The notes beneath the pieces were generated by a model. The model was not told the origin of the DNA. It worked only from the letters and a program-made list of their open reading frames with translations, and searched no databases. A DNA stretch of 64,000 bases, taken from positions 62,001-126,000 of the forward strand of contig DATAUV010000001.1 in the NCBI GenBank assembly GCA_036268075.1, written 5' to 3'. This document shows, in pieces, positions 44,298 to 52,695 of the stretch (positions are counted from its first letter, which is position 1; each line of letters begins with the position of its first letter). This stretch comes from DATARH01 sp036268075 (GTDB lineage Bacteria; Pseudomonadota; Alphaproteobacteria; ATCC43930; CGMCC-115725). A program made the translations under genes and the position numbers.

Positions 44298-45187
44298 CCC
44301 GCGATTTTGTCGGTTACGGCGCGACGCCGCCGCATGCGAATTGGCCCGGACAGGCGCGGGTGGCGGTCAATTTCGTGATCAATTTCGAGGAAGGGTCGGA
44401 GTTGTCGTACCCGGCCGGGGACGGGGTTTCCGAGACCGGCTTGATCGAGGCGGCGAGCACCGATGCCGGGATGGGGCGCGACCTCGCGGCGGAGAGCATG
44501 TTCGAGTACGGCAGCCGGGTCGGATGGTGGCGGCTCTATCGCATCTTTACGAAATACCGGCTGCCGGTGACGCTGTTCGCCGCCGCCCGCGCCTTTGCCG
44601 CGAATCCGGAGGCGGCCGCCGCGGTGCGCGCCGGGGATTGGGATATCTGCGGGCACGGCTATCGCTGGATCAAGCATTACGAGCTCGAAGAAGCCGAGGA
44701 GCGGCGGCAGATCGCGGCGGCGGTCGAGATGATCCGCGAGACGACGGGCAAGCCGACGCTCGGGTGGTATTGCCGCTATTCGCCGTCGCAAAACACCCGC
44801 CGCATCGTGACCGAGCATGGCGGGTTTCTCTACGACAGCGACGCCTATAACGATGAGTTGCCTTATTGGGTGCGGGTTGGCGAGAAGCCGCATCTGGTGG
44901 TGCCGTACACGCTCGTCGCCAACGACGTGAAGTTCGGCCGCGGCGTGCTCGGCACCGGCGACGATTTTTTTGCGTTTCTGCGCGATACCTTCGATGTGCT
45001 GTACGACGAAGGCGCGGAGCGGCCGCGGATGATGTCGGTCGGGCTGCACATGCGGCTCTCCGGGCATCCGGGGCGGGCGGCGGGGCTCATCCGGTTTATC
45101 GAACACATCGCCGCCAAGGACCGCGTGTGGATCTGCCGGCGCGAGGACATCGCGCGGCATTGGGCGGCGCAGTTCCCGGCGGGTTAG
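44294..45187 (+). CDS. Polysaccharide deacetylase family protein, PuuE (allantoinase)-like
   Basis: 297 residues. It begins RDFVGYGATPPHANWPGQAR, typical of PuuE-type allantoinases, then VAVNFVINFEEGSEL, ICGHGYRWIKHYELEEAEER (metal-site HxxxxH-type region), and WYCRYSPSQNTRRIV. PuuE enzymes hydrolyse allantoin with a deacetylase fold and no sugar substrate; other purine genes are not visible nearby, so the substrate is not certain. It is coupled to DUF29 copy 3; its stop overlaps the convergent NlpC/P60 gene by 4 bases. Confidence 0.85.
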   Translation: MTRDFVGYGATPPHANWPGQARVAVNFVINFEEGSELSYPAGDGVSETGLIEAASTDAGMGRDLAAESMFEYGSRVGWWRLYRIFTKYRLPVTLFAAARAFAANPEAAAAVRAGDWDICGHGYRWIKHYELEEAEERRQIAAAVEMIRETTGKPTLGWYCRYSPSQNTRRIVTEHGGFLYDSDAYNDELPYWVRVGEKPHLVVPYTLVANDVKFGRGVLGTGDDFFAFLRDTFDVLYDEGAERPRMMSVGLHMRLSGHPGRAAGLIRFIEHIAAKDRVWICRREDIARHWAAQFPAG

Positions 45188-46026
45188 GGTCGACGCACCA
45201 CGAACTGGGCGGGGTCGAGGCCCCAATTTCGGACGATACCGGCGAGGTTGTCGCGGCGTACCGCCATGCCGGCGCCGCTGGCGTGGATCACCTCGCCCCC
45301 GCCGGCATGGATCATCACATGGCCGGGGATAAAGATCAGGTCGCCGCGCCTGAGATCATCGGGCGAGGCCGGCGCGCCGATCGTCTCGCGCTGCATGTCG
45401 GTGTCGCGCAGGACCGCGACGCCGAGGTCGCGGAAGGCCTGCTGCACCAGGCCCGAGCAGTCGAGCCCCATAAAACTTCTGCCGCCCCAGAGATAGGGGG
45501 CGCCGAGATAAAGCGACGCGGCGGCGACCAGGTCGGCGGAGCGCGGCGGGCTCGGCGACAGGCACGAGACGGGGAGGAACCCGGCCGGGTCGAGCCGCGC
45601 ATATTCGGTGCCGCGGGTGTCGATGCCGGTTTCGGCGACGACCGCCGGGCTGTGGCGCGGGAGGAAATCGAGGGGCGCGGCGCGGAGGTCGGGGACACGA
45701 TAGGTGTAGGCGCCGTGGTTGGCGATGAAATGGGTCGGCTGCGGGGGCTCGCCGAGGGCGAGATGGCGGGTGGCGATGTAGCCGACATAGGAGTCTTCGG
45801 CGGATTGGCACCAGGCGGTCGTGCGGGTCTTGTCGAAGACCAGGATGCGCTCGCCGTAATGGTAGTGGGTGTCGAGCGGGGAGCCCGGTTCGGGGCCGCG
45901 ATGCACCGGGGCGCGGCCGACGATGATGCGGGACGGGCGGCCCTCGGCATAATTCGGGGCCGAAGCGCGGTCCCTCAGCCGGATGTCGGCGAGGTCGTCG
46001 CGGTAGGCGTTTTGTCGTCTGTCCAT
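45184..46026 (-). CDS. NlpC/P60 (C40) family cell-wall peptidase
   Basis: About 280 residues from the ATG at 46026 (46044 is possible). Two SH3-like regions precede the peptidase domain. Catalytic Cys is in YLWGGRSFMGLDCSGLVQQAF, and the His in GDLIFIPGHVMIHAGGGEVIHA. It cleaves peptide bonds in peptidoglycan. No signal peptide is visible, as is common for this alphaproteobacterial subfamily. It is divergent from the DUF1801 gene. Confidence 0.9.
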   Translation of the reverse strand: MDRRQNAYRDDLADIRLRDRASAPNYAEGRPSRIIVGRAPVHRGPEPGSPLDTHYHYGERILVFDKTRTTAWCQSAEDSYVGYIATRHLALGEPPQPTHFIANHGAYTYRVPDLRAAPLDFLPRHSPAVVAETGIDTRGTEYARLDPAGFLPVSCLSPSPPRSADLVAAASLYLGAPYLWGGRSFMGLDCSGLVQQAFRDLGVAVLRDTDMQRETIGAPASPDDLRRGDLIFIPGHVMIHAGGGEVIHASGAGMAVRRDNLAGIVRNWGLDPAQFVVRRP

Positions 46027-46074
46027 GCCTGGGTCACTTAGCATAGGAAAACAGCCGAAGGAGCCGCGGACAAT

Positions 46075-46476
46075 ATGAAAAACAGCGCACCGACCACCGG
46101 CGAATCCTCGTCGCGGCTGATCGACGGGCGGATTGCGGAGCTGGGCGACTGGCGGGGCAGGACGCTCGCCCATGTCCGCGCCCTGATCAAGGACGCGGAG
46201 CCCGAAATAGTCGAGGAATGGAAATGGCGGGGCGTTCCGGTGTGGTCGCACGATGGGATCATCTGCACCGGCGAGACCTACAGGGCCGTCGTGAAACTGA
46301 CCTTCGCCAAGGGGGCGTCGATCGCGGACCCGTCAGGCCTGTTCAATGCCAGCCTCGACGGCAACACGAGGCGGGCGATCGATCTCCATGAGGGCGATGA
46401 GGTGGACGAGGGTGCGTTCAAGGCGCTGATCCGCGCCGCCGTGGATTTGAACGGGTCGAAAATCCGGTCGAGGTGA
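46075..46476 (+). CDS. DUF1801 family protein
   Basis: 133 residues, single YdhG-like domain: LAHVRALIKDAEPEIVEEWKWRGVPVWSHDGIICTGETYRAVVKLTFAKGASI and FNASLDGNTRRAIDLHEGDEVDE. Soluble, function unknown; members are small stress-associated proteins. It lies 48 bases from the divergent peptidase gene. Confidence 0.85.
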   Translation: MKNSAPTTGESSSRLIDGRIAELGDWRGRTLAHVRALIKDAEPEIVEEWKWRGVPVWSHDGIICTGETYRAVVKLTFAKGASIADPSGLFNASLDGNTRRAIDLHEGDEVDEGAFKALIRAAVDLNGSKIRSR

Positions 46477-46512
46477 TATCGAGCAAGGTCCGGCAAGATC
46501 AATTCGATTCCA

Positions 46513-46613
46513 AGATCGTCATCCCGGCGCAGGCCGGGATGACGATCTGATAACACATAATCGCTTCGTCGCTCGCCCCTGGACCCCCGCCTTCGCGGGG
46601 GCGACGAGTTTAA
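46513..46613. repeat. Dispersed repeat, family C (copy 1), with a perfect 16-bp hairpin
   Basis: agatcgtcatcccggc (46513-46528), a gcag loop, then its exact inverse at 46533-46548; no T-run follows, so a simple terminator is unlikely. The second block, cgcttcgtcgctcgcccctg followed by gacccccgcc...gcgggggcgacgag, recurs near 60436-60480. Confidence 0.8.
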
Positions 46614-46643
46614 ACGGTGATCGCATCTTTAGGGGCCGGCACC

Positions 46644-47039
46644 CTACGACACCACGAGCTGCGTCTGCGTCACCATAGCGACGAGCTTGCCGTCGGGGCC
46701 GGTGATCGAGGTTTGCCAGACGCTGGTGCGGCGGCCGCGATGGAGCGGCACGGCGACGGCGGTGACGCGGCCGGGAGCGCAGGGGCGGAAGAAATTGGTT
46801 TTCGATTCGAGCGTCGTCGTGCGCGCGCCCGGCGCGATGTTGAGCGCGGCGCCATAGCCGCCGAGCTCGTCGGCAAAGGCCATCAGCGCGCCGCCATGCA
46901 TGATGCCGAGACCGTTGAGGTGCCGCTCGTCGCAGTCGAGCTCGGCGGTGATGCGGTCGGGCGCGGCGGAAATGATGCGGATGCCGAAATGCTCGGGCAT
47001 GCCGGCAGGGCGTGGGGTCGCTGCCATCGTGGATCCCAT
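46644..47039 (-). CDS. PaaI/hotdog-fold thioesterase
   Basis: About 131 residues from the ATG at 47039. Hotdog core HLNGLGIMHGGALMAFADELGGYGAAL with the HGG motif and the catalytic-type Asp/Glu on the long helix, followed by TTTLESKTNFFRPC and VWQTSITGPDGKLVAMVTQT. It hydrolyses an acyl-CoA; the substrate is not predictable. It sits next to the SGNH cluster on the minus strand. Confidence 0.85.
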   Translation of the reverse strand: MGSTMAATPRPAGMPEHFGIRIISAAPDRITAELDCDERHLNGLGIMHGGALMAFADELGGYGAALNIAPGARTTTLESKTNFFRPCAPGRVTAVAVPLHRGRRTSVWQTSITGPDGKLVAMVTQTQLVVS

Positions 47040-47084
47040 GGGGACGCTGTCGCCTTTCGTCAAAGGTGCTTTGGGGCAGGGTTG

Positions 47085-47831
47085 CTACTGGGCCTTGGCC
47101 TGCATCTGCGGCAATACGGCGATCAGCTTGTCGGCGATTACCTCATATCCCGCGGCGGTGAAATGGATGCCGTCGTCACCGCGCAGCCGCTCGGTGGTGC
47201 CGTTGCGGTCCTTGCCATAGGCGGCGAACTGGCCGCTGCCGTCGACGATGACGCTCCACAGCGGAAAGAAGGTGCCGCCGAATTTCGCGACCTCCTGGTC
47301 ATAGATGTCGTTGATGTAGTTCATGTCTGCGGAATAGGTCGGGCTGCGCGCGATCGGATTGCCGCACCAGATGATCTTGAGGTTCGCGCCCTTGAGCAGC
47401 GTGAGGATCCGGTCGGCCTTGGCGGCGTAGGCGTCGCGCCAGGGGTCGGTGCGGAAATGCAGGTAGCCGAGCTTGGGGTCGTGCATGTCGAGCCGGTCGT
47501 TGGCGCCGAACATCACGATCGCGACATCGGCCTCTTCGTGCGCCGCGACGAAATGCTCGACCGGCCCGAGCCATTCGCTTTCGGCGTGAATCAGCGACGC
47601 GCCGGGACGGGTGCGGTTGAGGATGCGAAAGCGCGGGTCGCCGAGCAGCACGCGCTGCAGCCCGCCGGCGATGCCTTGCGCCTGGCTGTCGCCGAACACC
47701 GCAATGCGCAACGCCGGGATCGCCTCGGCCGGCGCATCGGCGGCAGGGGCCGAGGACGCGGCGAGGCCACATAGACCGGCCGCGAACAGTAAAAACAAGG
47801 GCGCCCCGAAAAGCCGACGCAATCCACGCAC
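47085..47831 (-). CDS. Exported SGNH/GDSL hydrolase, DUF459 type (first of three)
   Basis: 248 residues with a GTG start. Signal peptide (LRRLFGAPLFLLFAAGLCGL). SGNH blocks: FGDSQAQGIAGGL (catalytic Ser), MFGANDRLDM, NPIARSP and DGIHFTAAGYEVIADKL (Asp-x-x-His). DUF459 enzymes act outside the cytoplasm, probably as O-acyl esterases or transferases on polysaccharide. It is transcribed divergently from the second SGNH gene (185 bases apart). Confidence 0.88.
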   Translation of the reverse strand: MRGLRRLFGAPLFLLFAAGLCGLAASSAPAADAPAEAIPALRIAVFGDSQAQGIAGGLQRVLLGDPRFRILNRTRPGASLIHAESEWLGPVEHFVAAHEEADVAIVMFGANDRLDMHDPKLGYLHFRTDPWRDAYAAKADRILTLLKGANLKIIWCGNPIARSPTYSADMNYINDIYDQEVAKFGGTFFPLWSVIVDGSGQFAAYGKDRNGTTERLRGDDGIHFTAAGYEVIADKLIAVLPQMQAKAQ

Positions 47832-48016
47832 GGCGCTCTGCCCCCCGCCACTTTACATCGCTGAACCGAGGCGCGGATTGTGCGATCTGGCCAGTGCCGA
47901 TGCAAACCCGTTTATTGGGCGACATGAGGTCACAGGCACCGGCGACGAGCCGGCTTGCCGCCCGCTTCCCCAAGCATCACAATGGGTTCATTCGAACGTT
48001 TGGGGGAAGCCGAGCG

Positions 48017-48751
48017 ATGCCCTCGCCTGGCGCGGTCGCGTTTGTGCGTCGTCTTTTCGCGGTGGTTGTGGTCGCGGCCCTCGGGTTGGCGGCGCCGGCG
48101 CGCGTTGAGGCGGGGCAGACGACGATCGAGGTGGTCGGTGATTCGCAGGCGCAGGGCCTCGCCGGGGCGCTGGAGCGGCTGTTTTTGCGCAATCCGCAAT
48201 TCCGCGTGCTCGACCGCTCGAAAATCTCGACCGGGATCATCGTCAGAAGCGGCTATGACTGGCCGCAAGTCGCGCGCACGCTCGCCGCGGCGCACAATGC
48301 CGACGTCGTCGTGATGATGTTCGGGGCCAACGACCGCCCGCCGATCCGCCGCGGCGTCTCGGTCGATCCGACACTGAGCGCCGAATTCCGCCAGAATTAT
48401 GCCCAGCGCGTGCACGAGGTCATCGCCGCGTTTCGCGATGCCGGGATGCCGGTGATCTGGGTCGGCCACCCGGTCGTGCGCGACAATGTCTTTACCGAGG
48501 ACATGCAGTTGTTGAACGCGATCTATCACGCCGCGGCCACCGACGAGGGCGCCCGGTGGCTGCCGACCTGGGACATGTTCACGACGCCCGACGGCGGCTT
48601 TACCCCCTATGGCAAGGGTATCGACGGCATGACCCAGCGCCTGCGCGCCGATGACGGGGTGCATTTCACCTCGGCGGGGTATGACGTCGTCGCGACCCGG
48701 CTCGAACCCCTGATCGAGGCGCAGCGGGCGAAACTGGCCTCGGGCCAATGA
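48017..48751 (+). CDS. Exported SGNH/GDSL hydrolase, DUF459 type (second of three)
   Basis: 244 residues. Signal peptide (FVRRLFAVVVVAALGLAAPA). VVGDSQAQGLAGALERLFLR (Ser), MFGANDRPPI, WVGHPVVRDN, DGVHFTSAGYDVVATRL (Asp, His). It is clearly similar to its divergent neighbour, an old duplication. Its stop overlaps the start of the third SGNH gene. Confidence 0.88.
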   Translation: MPSPGAVAFVRRLFAVVVVAALGLAAPARVEAGQTTIEVVGDSQAQGLAGALERLFLRNPQFRVLDRSKISTGIIVRSGYDWPQVARTLAAAHNADVVVMMFGANDRPPIRRGVSVDPTLSAEFRQNYAQRVHEVIAAFRDAGMPVIWVGHPVVRDNVFTEDMQLLNAIYHAAATDEGARWLPTWDMFTTPDGGFTPYGKGIDGMTQRLRADDGVHFTSAGYDVVATRLEPLIEAQRAKLASGQ

Positions 48752-50067
48752 GCCCGGCGGCGCTGCGCCCGGTCCTCGCGCTCGCCACGCTCCTCGCCGC
48801 GTCCACCTGCGATCTGCCCGGCCCCACGGCCCCGATGCCGACCGAGGGCGACCCGCCGCTCGCGGTGGTCGCGCCCTCGCCGCCGCGCGGCCCGATCCAC
48901 GTACCGGCCGAGACGGCGCGGGCGGTCGGGCCGGCGACGTCGCTCGTGCCGCTTTACGCGGCGCTGGAGGCGATCGACACGGGGGCGCCGACGGCGCCGG
49001 TCGTGATCATGCAGATCGGCGACAGCCACAGCGCCAGCGACTTCCTGTCCGGGCGGATGCGGGAATTGTTCCAACAGCGGTTTGGCGGCGCGGGACGCGG
49101 AATGCTCCCGCCCGGCATTCCTTACGATTATTTCCGTCCGGCCCTCGCGCATGTGGATGCCGAGGGCGACTGGCATCGCGCGTCGAGCTTTTCCGGGAAC
49201 GGCCCGTTCGGGATCGGCGGGGTGATCCAGCAGAGCGCCGACCCGAACGCGCGGATGAGCCTGACCGAAACCGAGCCGGCCGGGTTCGACCGCGCGTTTT
49301 TCGAGGTGCTGCGCCAGCCCGGCGCGGGTACCGTGCGGCTGCGCGTCGATGACGGCGAGACGCATGATTTCGCGACCGCCTCGGCCTCGGTCGGACCGCA
49401 CTGGGTCGAGTTCAACGCGCCGCCGGGCAGCCATCGCATCAGCCTGTCGACGAAGGGCGGCGGCGCGGTCACCGTGCTCGGCTGGGGCACGCAGCGCGAG
49501 ACGCGCGGGGTCGTCTATGAAAACCTCGGAATCGTCGGCGCGACGGTCGGGGTGACTGGGCATTGGGACCCGGCGGCCGTGGCCGAGGAGATGGCGCGGC
49601 GCGACCCGGCGCTGATCGTCGTCGCCTATGGCACCAACGAGGGGGTCGAGCCGCCCGAGAGGCTCGCGCATTACGCCGAGCAGTTCGCGGCGCGGGTTGG
49701 AGCCTTGCACGCGGCGGCGCCGGGCGCGGCGGTGCTGGTGATCGGCCCGCCCGATGTCGACCGCAAGGGGCAGCCGATTGTTGCCGGTTGCGACGGGGCA
49801 TGGGCGCCGCCACCCGGCATCGCCATCGTGCGCGAGGCGCAGCGCGCGGTCGCCGCACGCCAGGGCTGGTATTTCTGGGACTGGCAGGCGGCGATGGGCG
49901 GCCCCTGCGCCGCGGACCGCTGGGCCCGCGAAACCCCGCCGCTCGAAGCGCCCGACCATGTGCATCAGAAAGCCGACGGCTACCACCGCAGCGCGGAATT
50001 GCTGTTCCGCGAGGTCATCGACGGCTATCGCCGGTATCTCAGCCGACCGGGCGCGGTGGGGAGCTAG
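48748..50067 (+). CDS. Exported SGNH/GDSL hydrolase (third, long form)
   Basis: 439 residues with a likely lipoprotein or signal N-terminus (LALATLLAASTCDL, a possible lipobox LAAS-C at about residue 21). The SGNH blocks are spread over the length: IMQIGDSHSASDFLSGRM (Ser), GRGMLPPG, VVAYGTNEG (Asn) and the C-terminal DHVHQKADGYHRSAELLF (Asp-His). A beta-sandwich-like insert (about residues 150-280) may bind polymer. It overlaps the second SGNH gene and is followed by the MBOAT gene. Confidence 0.82.
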   Translation: MSPAALRPVLALATLLAASTCDLPGPTAPMPTEGDPPLAVVAPSPPRGPIHVPAETARAVGPATSLVPLYAALEAIDTGAPTAPVVIMQIGDSHSASDFLSGRMRELFQQRFGGAGRGMLPPGIPYDYFRPALAHVDAEGDWHRASSFSGNGPFGIGGVIQQSADPNARMSLTETEPAGFDRAFFEVLRQPGAGTVRLRVDDGETHDFATASASVGPHWVEFNAPPGSHRISLSTKGGGAVTVLGWGTQRETRGVVYENLGIVGATVGVTGHWDPAAVAEEMARRDPALIVVAYGTNEGVEPPERLAHYAEQFAARVGALHAAAPGAAVLVIGPPDVDRKGQPIVAGCDGAWAPPPGIAIVREAQRAVAARQGWYFWDWQAAMGGPCAADRWARETPPLEAPDHVHQKADGYHRSAELLFREVIDGYRRYLSRPGAVGS

Positions 50068-50086
50068 GTGCCCGGAATCAGCGCCG

Positions 50087-50200
50087 TGCGTCCTCCGAGA
50101 CGCACCCCGCGGGTGCTCCTCAGGATGAGGAATGATTTTGATGCCATGCGCACACCCTCCTCATCCTGAGGAGGCGCCCCGCGCCGTCTCGAAGGACGCA
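50087..50200. repeat. Long palindromic repeat, family A (copy 3), before the MBOAT gene
   Basis: About 114 bp. Arms tgcgtcctccgagacgcacc and gtctcgaaggacgca, with inner arms ctcctcaggatgagg and cctcatcctgaggagg. It lies between the third SGNH gene and the MBOAT gene and may separate their transcription. Confidence 0.9.
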
Positions 50201-50248
50201 CCGCGGTGGTGCAGCGCTGCCTACCGCATGCCGCTAGAATAGCGACCG

Positions 50249-51646
50249 ATGCTGTTCCCGACTTTCGCCTTCCTGCTGTTCTTCCTGGTCGTCGCGGCGG
50301 TGCTGGCGGCGCTCGGCCAGAATTTCACGGCGAAAAAGGCGGTGCTGGTCGTCGCGAGCTATTATTTCTATGCGGCGTGGGATTGGCATTTCTGCTTTCT
50401 GCTGGCGTTCAGCTCGGCGGTCAGCTTTACCGCCGGGCTGCTGATCGCGGGGACCCCACCGCGCAAGCGGCTGATCGTGACCGTCGCGGTGGCGATCCAC
50501 CTGCTGCTGCTCGGCACGTTCAAATACCTAGATTTCCTGACGTTGTCGGCAAATAGGCTGGCGCATCTGCTGGGCCTCCAGGCGGAGCTGCCGTTTATCG
50601 AGGTGATCCTGCCGATCGGAATCTCGTTTTTCACGTTCCACGGGATTTCCTATGTCGTCGACGTGTATCGGGGCGATGTCGCGGTGTGCCGGCGGCCGCT
50701 CGACATGCTGCTGTACATGTCGTTCTTCCCGCAGCTTGTCGCCGGGCCGATCGTGCGGGCGTCGTATTTCCTGCCGCAGCTCGCCGCGCCGTCGCGCGAG
50801 CCGATCCCGGTCGCCGCGGCGGTGATGCTGATCCTCGGCGGCCTCTTCAAGAAGGTGGTGATCGCCAACTACCTGGCGACCGGGCTCGCCGACCCGGTGT
50901 TCGGCGCGCCGACGAGCTATGGCGGCCCCGACCTCCTGCTCGCGGCCTATGCCTACGCGGTGCAGATCTACTGCGATTTCAGCGCCTATACCGACATGGC
51001 GATCGCGATCGCGGCCCTGTGCGGGTTCCGCTTTCCGCGCAATTTCGACCAGCCCTACCGGGCGCAAAGGCTGCGCGAGTTCTGGCAGCGCTGGCATATC
51101 AGCCTGTCGACCTGGCTGCGCGACTATCTCTACAAGCCGTTGGGCGGGAACCGGTGCGGGCCGATCAAGACGTACCGGAACCTGATCGTCACGATGCTGC
51201 TCGGCGGCGTCTGGCATGGGGCGGGGTGGAAATTCGTGATGTGGGGGGCGCTGCACGGCGGCGGGCTCGCGGTCGAGCGGATGCTGATCCCGTCGCGGCC
51301 CCGGACGATGGTGGGCCGGATCGTGTCGACGGTCGTGGTGTTCCATTTCGTCTGCCTTGCCTGGATCTTCTTCCGGGCCGAGGATTTCACCGTGGCGAGA
51401 CTTTTTATCGCCGGGCTATTCCGGGGATGGGGCCAGGGGGTGCAGCAGGCCGGGCCGTTTTCGGTGGCGCTGATCCTGATCGGGATGGCGGGTCAGTTCA
51501 CCCCGGTGCGGCTGTTCGAGCCGCTGGCGGCGCGGCTCGAACGCGTGCCGCTGTGGGGGATCGGGGTCGCGGCCGGGATCGGCGTCGCGATCGTCAACGC
51601 GCTCGGCCCCGAGGGGGTCGCGCCGTTCATCTATTTCCGGTTCTGA
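50249..51646 (+). CDS. MBOAT-family O-acyltransferase (PatA/AlgI-like)
   Basis: 465 residues, about ten membrane helices. It moves acyl, normally acetyl, groups across the membrane for transfer onto polysaccharide. Motifs: YFYAAWDWHFCFLLAFSS, GISFFTFHGISYVVDVYRGD, FPRNFDQPYRAQRLREFWQRWHISLSTWLRDYLYKPLGGN, and LLGGVWHGAGWKFVMWGALHG with the catalytic His. Together with the SGNH proteins it forms an O-acylation system like alginate or peptidoglycan O-acetylation. Confidence 0.93.
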   Translation: MLFPTFAFLLFFLVVAAVLAALGQNFTAKKAVLVVASYYFYAAWDWHFCFLLAFSSAVSFTAGLLIAGTPPRKRLIVTVAVAIHLLLLGTFKYLDFLTLSANRLAHLLGLQAELPFIEVILPIGISFFTFHGISYVVDVYRGDVAVCRRPLDMLLYMSFFPQLVAGPIVRASYFLPQLAAPSREPIPVAAAVMLILGGLFKKVVIANYLATGLADPVFGAPTSYGGPDLLLAAYAYAVQIYCDFSAYTDMAIAIAALCGFRFPRNFDQPYRAQRLREFWQRWHISLSTWLRDYLYKPLGGNRCGPIKTYRNLIVTMLLGGVWHGAGWKFVMWGALHGGGLAVERMLIPSRPRTMVGRIVSTVVVFHFVCLAWIFFRAEDFTVARLFIAGLFRGWGQGVQQAGPFSVALILIGMAGQFTPVRLFEPLAARLERVPLWGIGVAAGIGVAIVNALGPEGVAPFIYFRF

Positions 51647-51649
51647 ACC

Positions 51650-51958
51650 GTGCCCGAGCAGCCGCCCCGCGCTCCGCTGGTCACCGACGCGATCCCGCCG
51701 CGCCTGCGCCGCACCGGCACGACGCCGCGCGGCGTCTTGCTGATGTGCGTGATCGGCACGCTGGTGCTCGGCCTCTTCGCCTCGCACGATCTGGCGACCT
51801 GGTCCCTGCGGTTCGAGCCCATGCCGATCCTGGCGCGCCTCGCCGGCCAATGGGACGACGCGATGCGCCAATTCGGCCTCGCCGCGCCGAACGACGTATT
51901 GCGCAACGCGGTGGCCAGGCTGGTGGATACGGGGTGGGGTGGTGGATCGACGGATTGA
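51650..51958 (+). CDS. Small membrane protein coupled to the MBOAT gene
   Basis: 102 residues with a GTG start 3 bases after the MBOAT stop. One membrane helix (GVLLMCVIGTLVLGLFA). The rest is soluble, with FEPMPILARLAGQWDDAMRQ. It may be a truncated remnant or a short version of the exported SGNH partner that begins with this kind of helix; no catalytic motif is present. Its TGA lies in the first bases of a dispersed repeat, so the C-terminus may have been cut short. Confidence 0.6.
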   Translation: MPEQPPRAPLVTDAIPPRLRRTGTTPRGVLLMCVIGTLVLGLFASHDLATWSLRFEPMPILARLAGQWDDAMRQFGLAAPNDVLRNAVARLVDTGWGGGSTD

Positions 51959-51983
51959 TGGGTTTCGCTTTGCTCAGCCCATC
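51956..51983. repeat. Short dispersed repeat, family D (gatgggttt...agcccatc type)
   Basis: tgatgggtttcgctttgctc followed by agcccatc, nearly the same as 23411-23443. As there, the upstream gene ends in cggattga, where the tga is shared with the repeat. Confidence 0.7.
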
Positions 51984-51986
51984 GAC

Positions 51987-52340
51987 CTATGCCGCGCGCA
52001 GCACGAAATCGACATGGACCTCGTCATAAGGGAAGACGATCCGGCTATCCTCGCCGCGATCCAGCACGCCAGCCTTGAGCAGCGCCTGTACGTCACCGTG
52101 CACCGATTTCACGTCACGCCCCACCCGCCGCGCGACTTCCCGGATGGCCAGAGGGCCGGCGCCAGCCATCAGGCGCAGGATTTCCCAGCGCTTCGGCGTG
52201 ATCACCTTCCACAGAAGATCGACCGTCTCGAAGCTGATGAAAGCCCCTTGCGCCTCGCCCGAAAAGGCGCGGCTCGCCCTGGCCCTGGCTTCGTCCGATG
52301 ACGAGATGCCGATCGTCACGATGTTCAACTTGCTCTCCAC
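51987..52340 (-). CDS. TumA-like antitoxin (winged-helix DNA-binding protein, HVO_A0114 type)
   Basis: 117 residues. C-terminal winged helix: ITPKRWEILRLMAGAGPLAIREVARRVGRDVKSVHGDVQALLKAGVLDR, ending YDEVHVDFVL. Antitoxins of this kind pair with TumE toxins (DUF6516). The start overlaps the end of the toxin gene by 16 bases. The antitoxin frame is intact although the toxin frame is broken. Confidence 0.75.
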   Translation of the reverse strand: MESKLNIVTIGISSSDEARARASRAFSGEAQGAFISFETVDLLWKVITPKRWEILRLMAGAGPLAIREVARRVGRDVKSVHGDVQALLKAGVLDRGEDSRIVFPYDEVHVDFVLRAA

Positions 52341-52605
52341 CGATCAACCTCGTCCCAAAAATCGGCCAGCAATTGCGACAGGGACACGAACGCGTACTCA
52401 GCCTGATCATCGCCGATATGCTTGTGGTCTCCCTTGCCGGCCTCGTTGCGAAGCGAACGACGCAGCCCTCGTCCATGACGAAGGCGAGGCGGTACTTGAA
52501 CCGGTGCAGGCTGCCCCGCAGCCGGCGCGGCAGTTCCCAAATCACGATCTCAGCAAAGCTGTTCTCGCTAAGGACGCGCCGTTCGCGCAGCAGCAGCCTG
52601 CTCAT
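52325..52605 (-). pseudogene. TumE-type toxin gene (DUF6516) with a one-base frameshift
   Basis: The first frame gives SRLLLRERRVLSENSFAEIV then IWELPRRLRGSLHRFKYRLA and FVMDEGCVVRF. After that the homology continues in another frame as NEAGKGDHKHIGDDQAEYAF, then VSLSQLLADFWDEVDRW. TumE proteins normally read VxRYDNEAGKGDHrH across this point, so one base is missing near 52453-52462. A start at 52617 is also possible. The gene is probably dead unless the shift is a sequencing error or is corrected during translation. Confidence 0.75.
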
Positions 52606-52695
52606 TATTGTTGGCATTTACACCAACAGCTTTGATGTCGTCAATTGCCGCGCGGTCGGGGCATACTCACCCCGCATCACCCGAGGAGAGCGCCG

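Larger units (their letters stand above)
42618..44332 (+). repeat. Three tandem units of 575/574 bp, each spanning MFS tail, DUF29 gene and deacetylase head
   Basis: The MFS 3' end (…cgcaccgccctggaggccgc, ending in a TAG) recurs at about 43205 and 43780. The first ~36 bases of the deacetylase gene (atgacctgcggttttggcgg) recur at 43145 and 43720, before the real one at 44294. The ancestral order was therefore MFS, DUF29, deacetylase. A segment from the MFS tail to the deacetylase head was amplified to three copies, leaving the outer genes whole. Confidence 0.92.

Noticed and set aside
46513..46548. The perfect 16-bp hairpin as an intrinsic terminator
   Set aside because: No run of T follows and the same sequence type recurs as a dispersed repeat, so it is listed as a repeat.
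52645..52695. An upstream GTG/ATG start for the acyl-CoA dehydrogenase
   Set aside because: The extra residues (PRGRGILTPHHPRRAPL) do not fit the family, and the TTG at 52696 has a good ribosome site.
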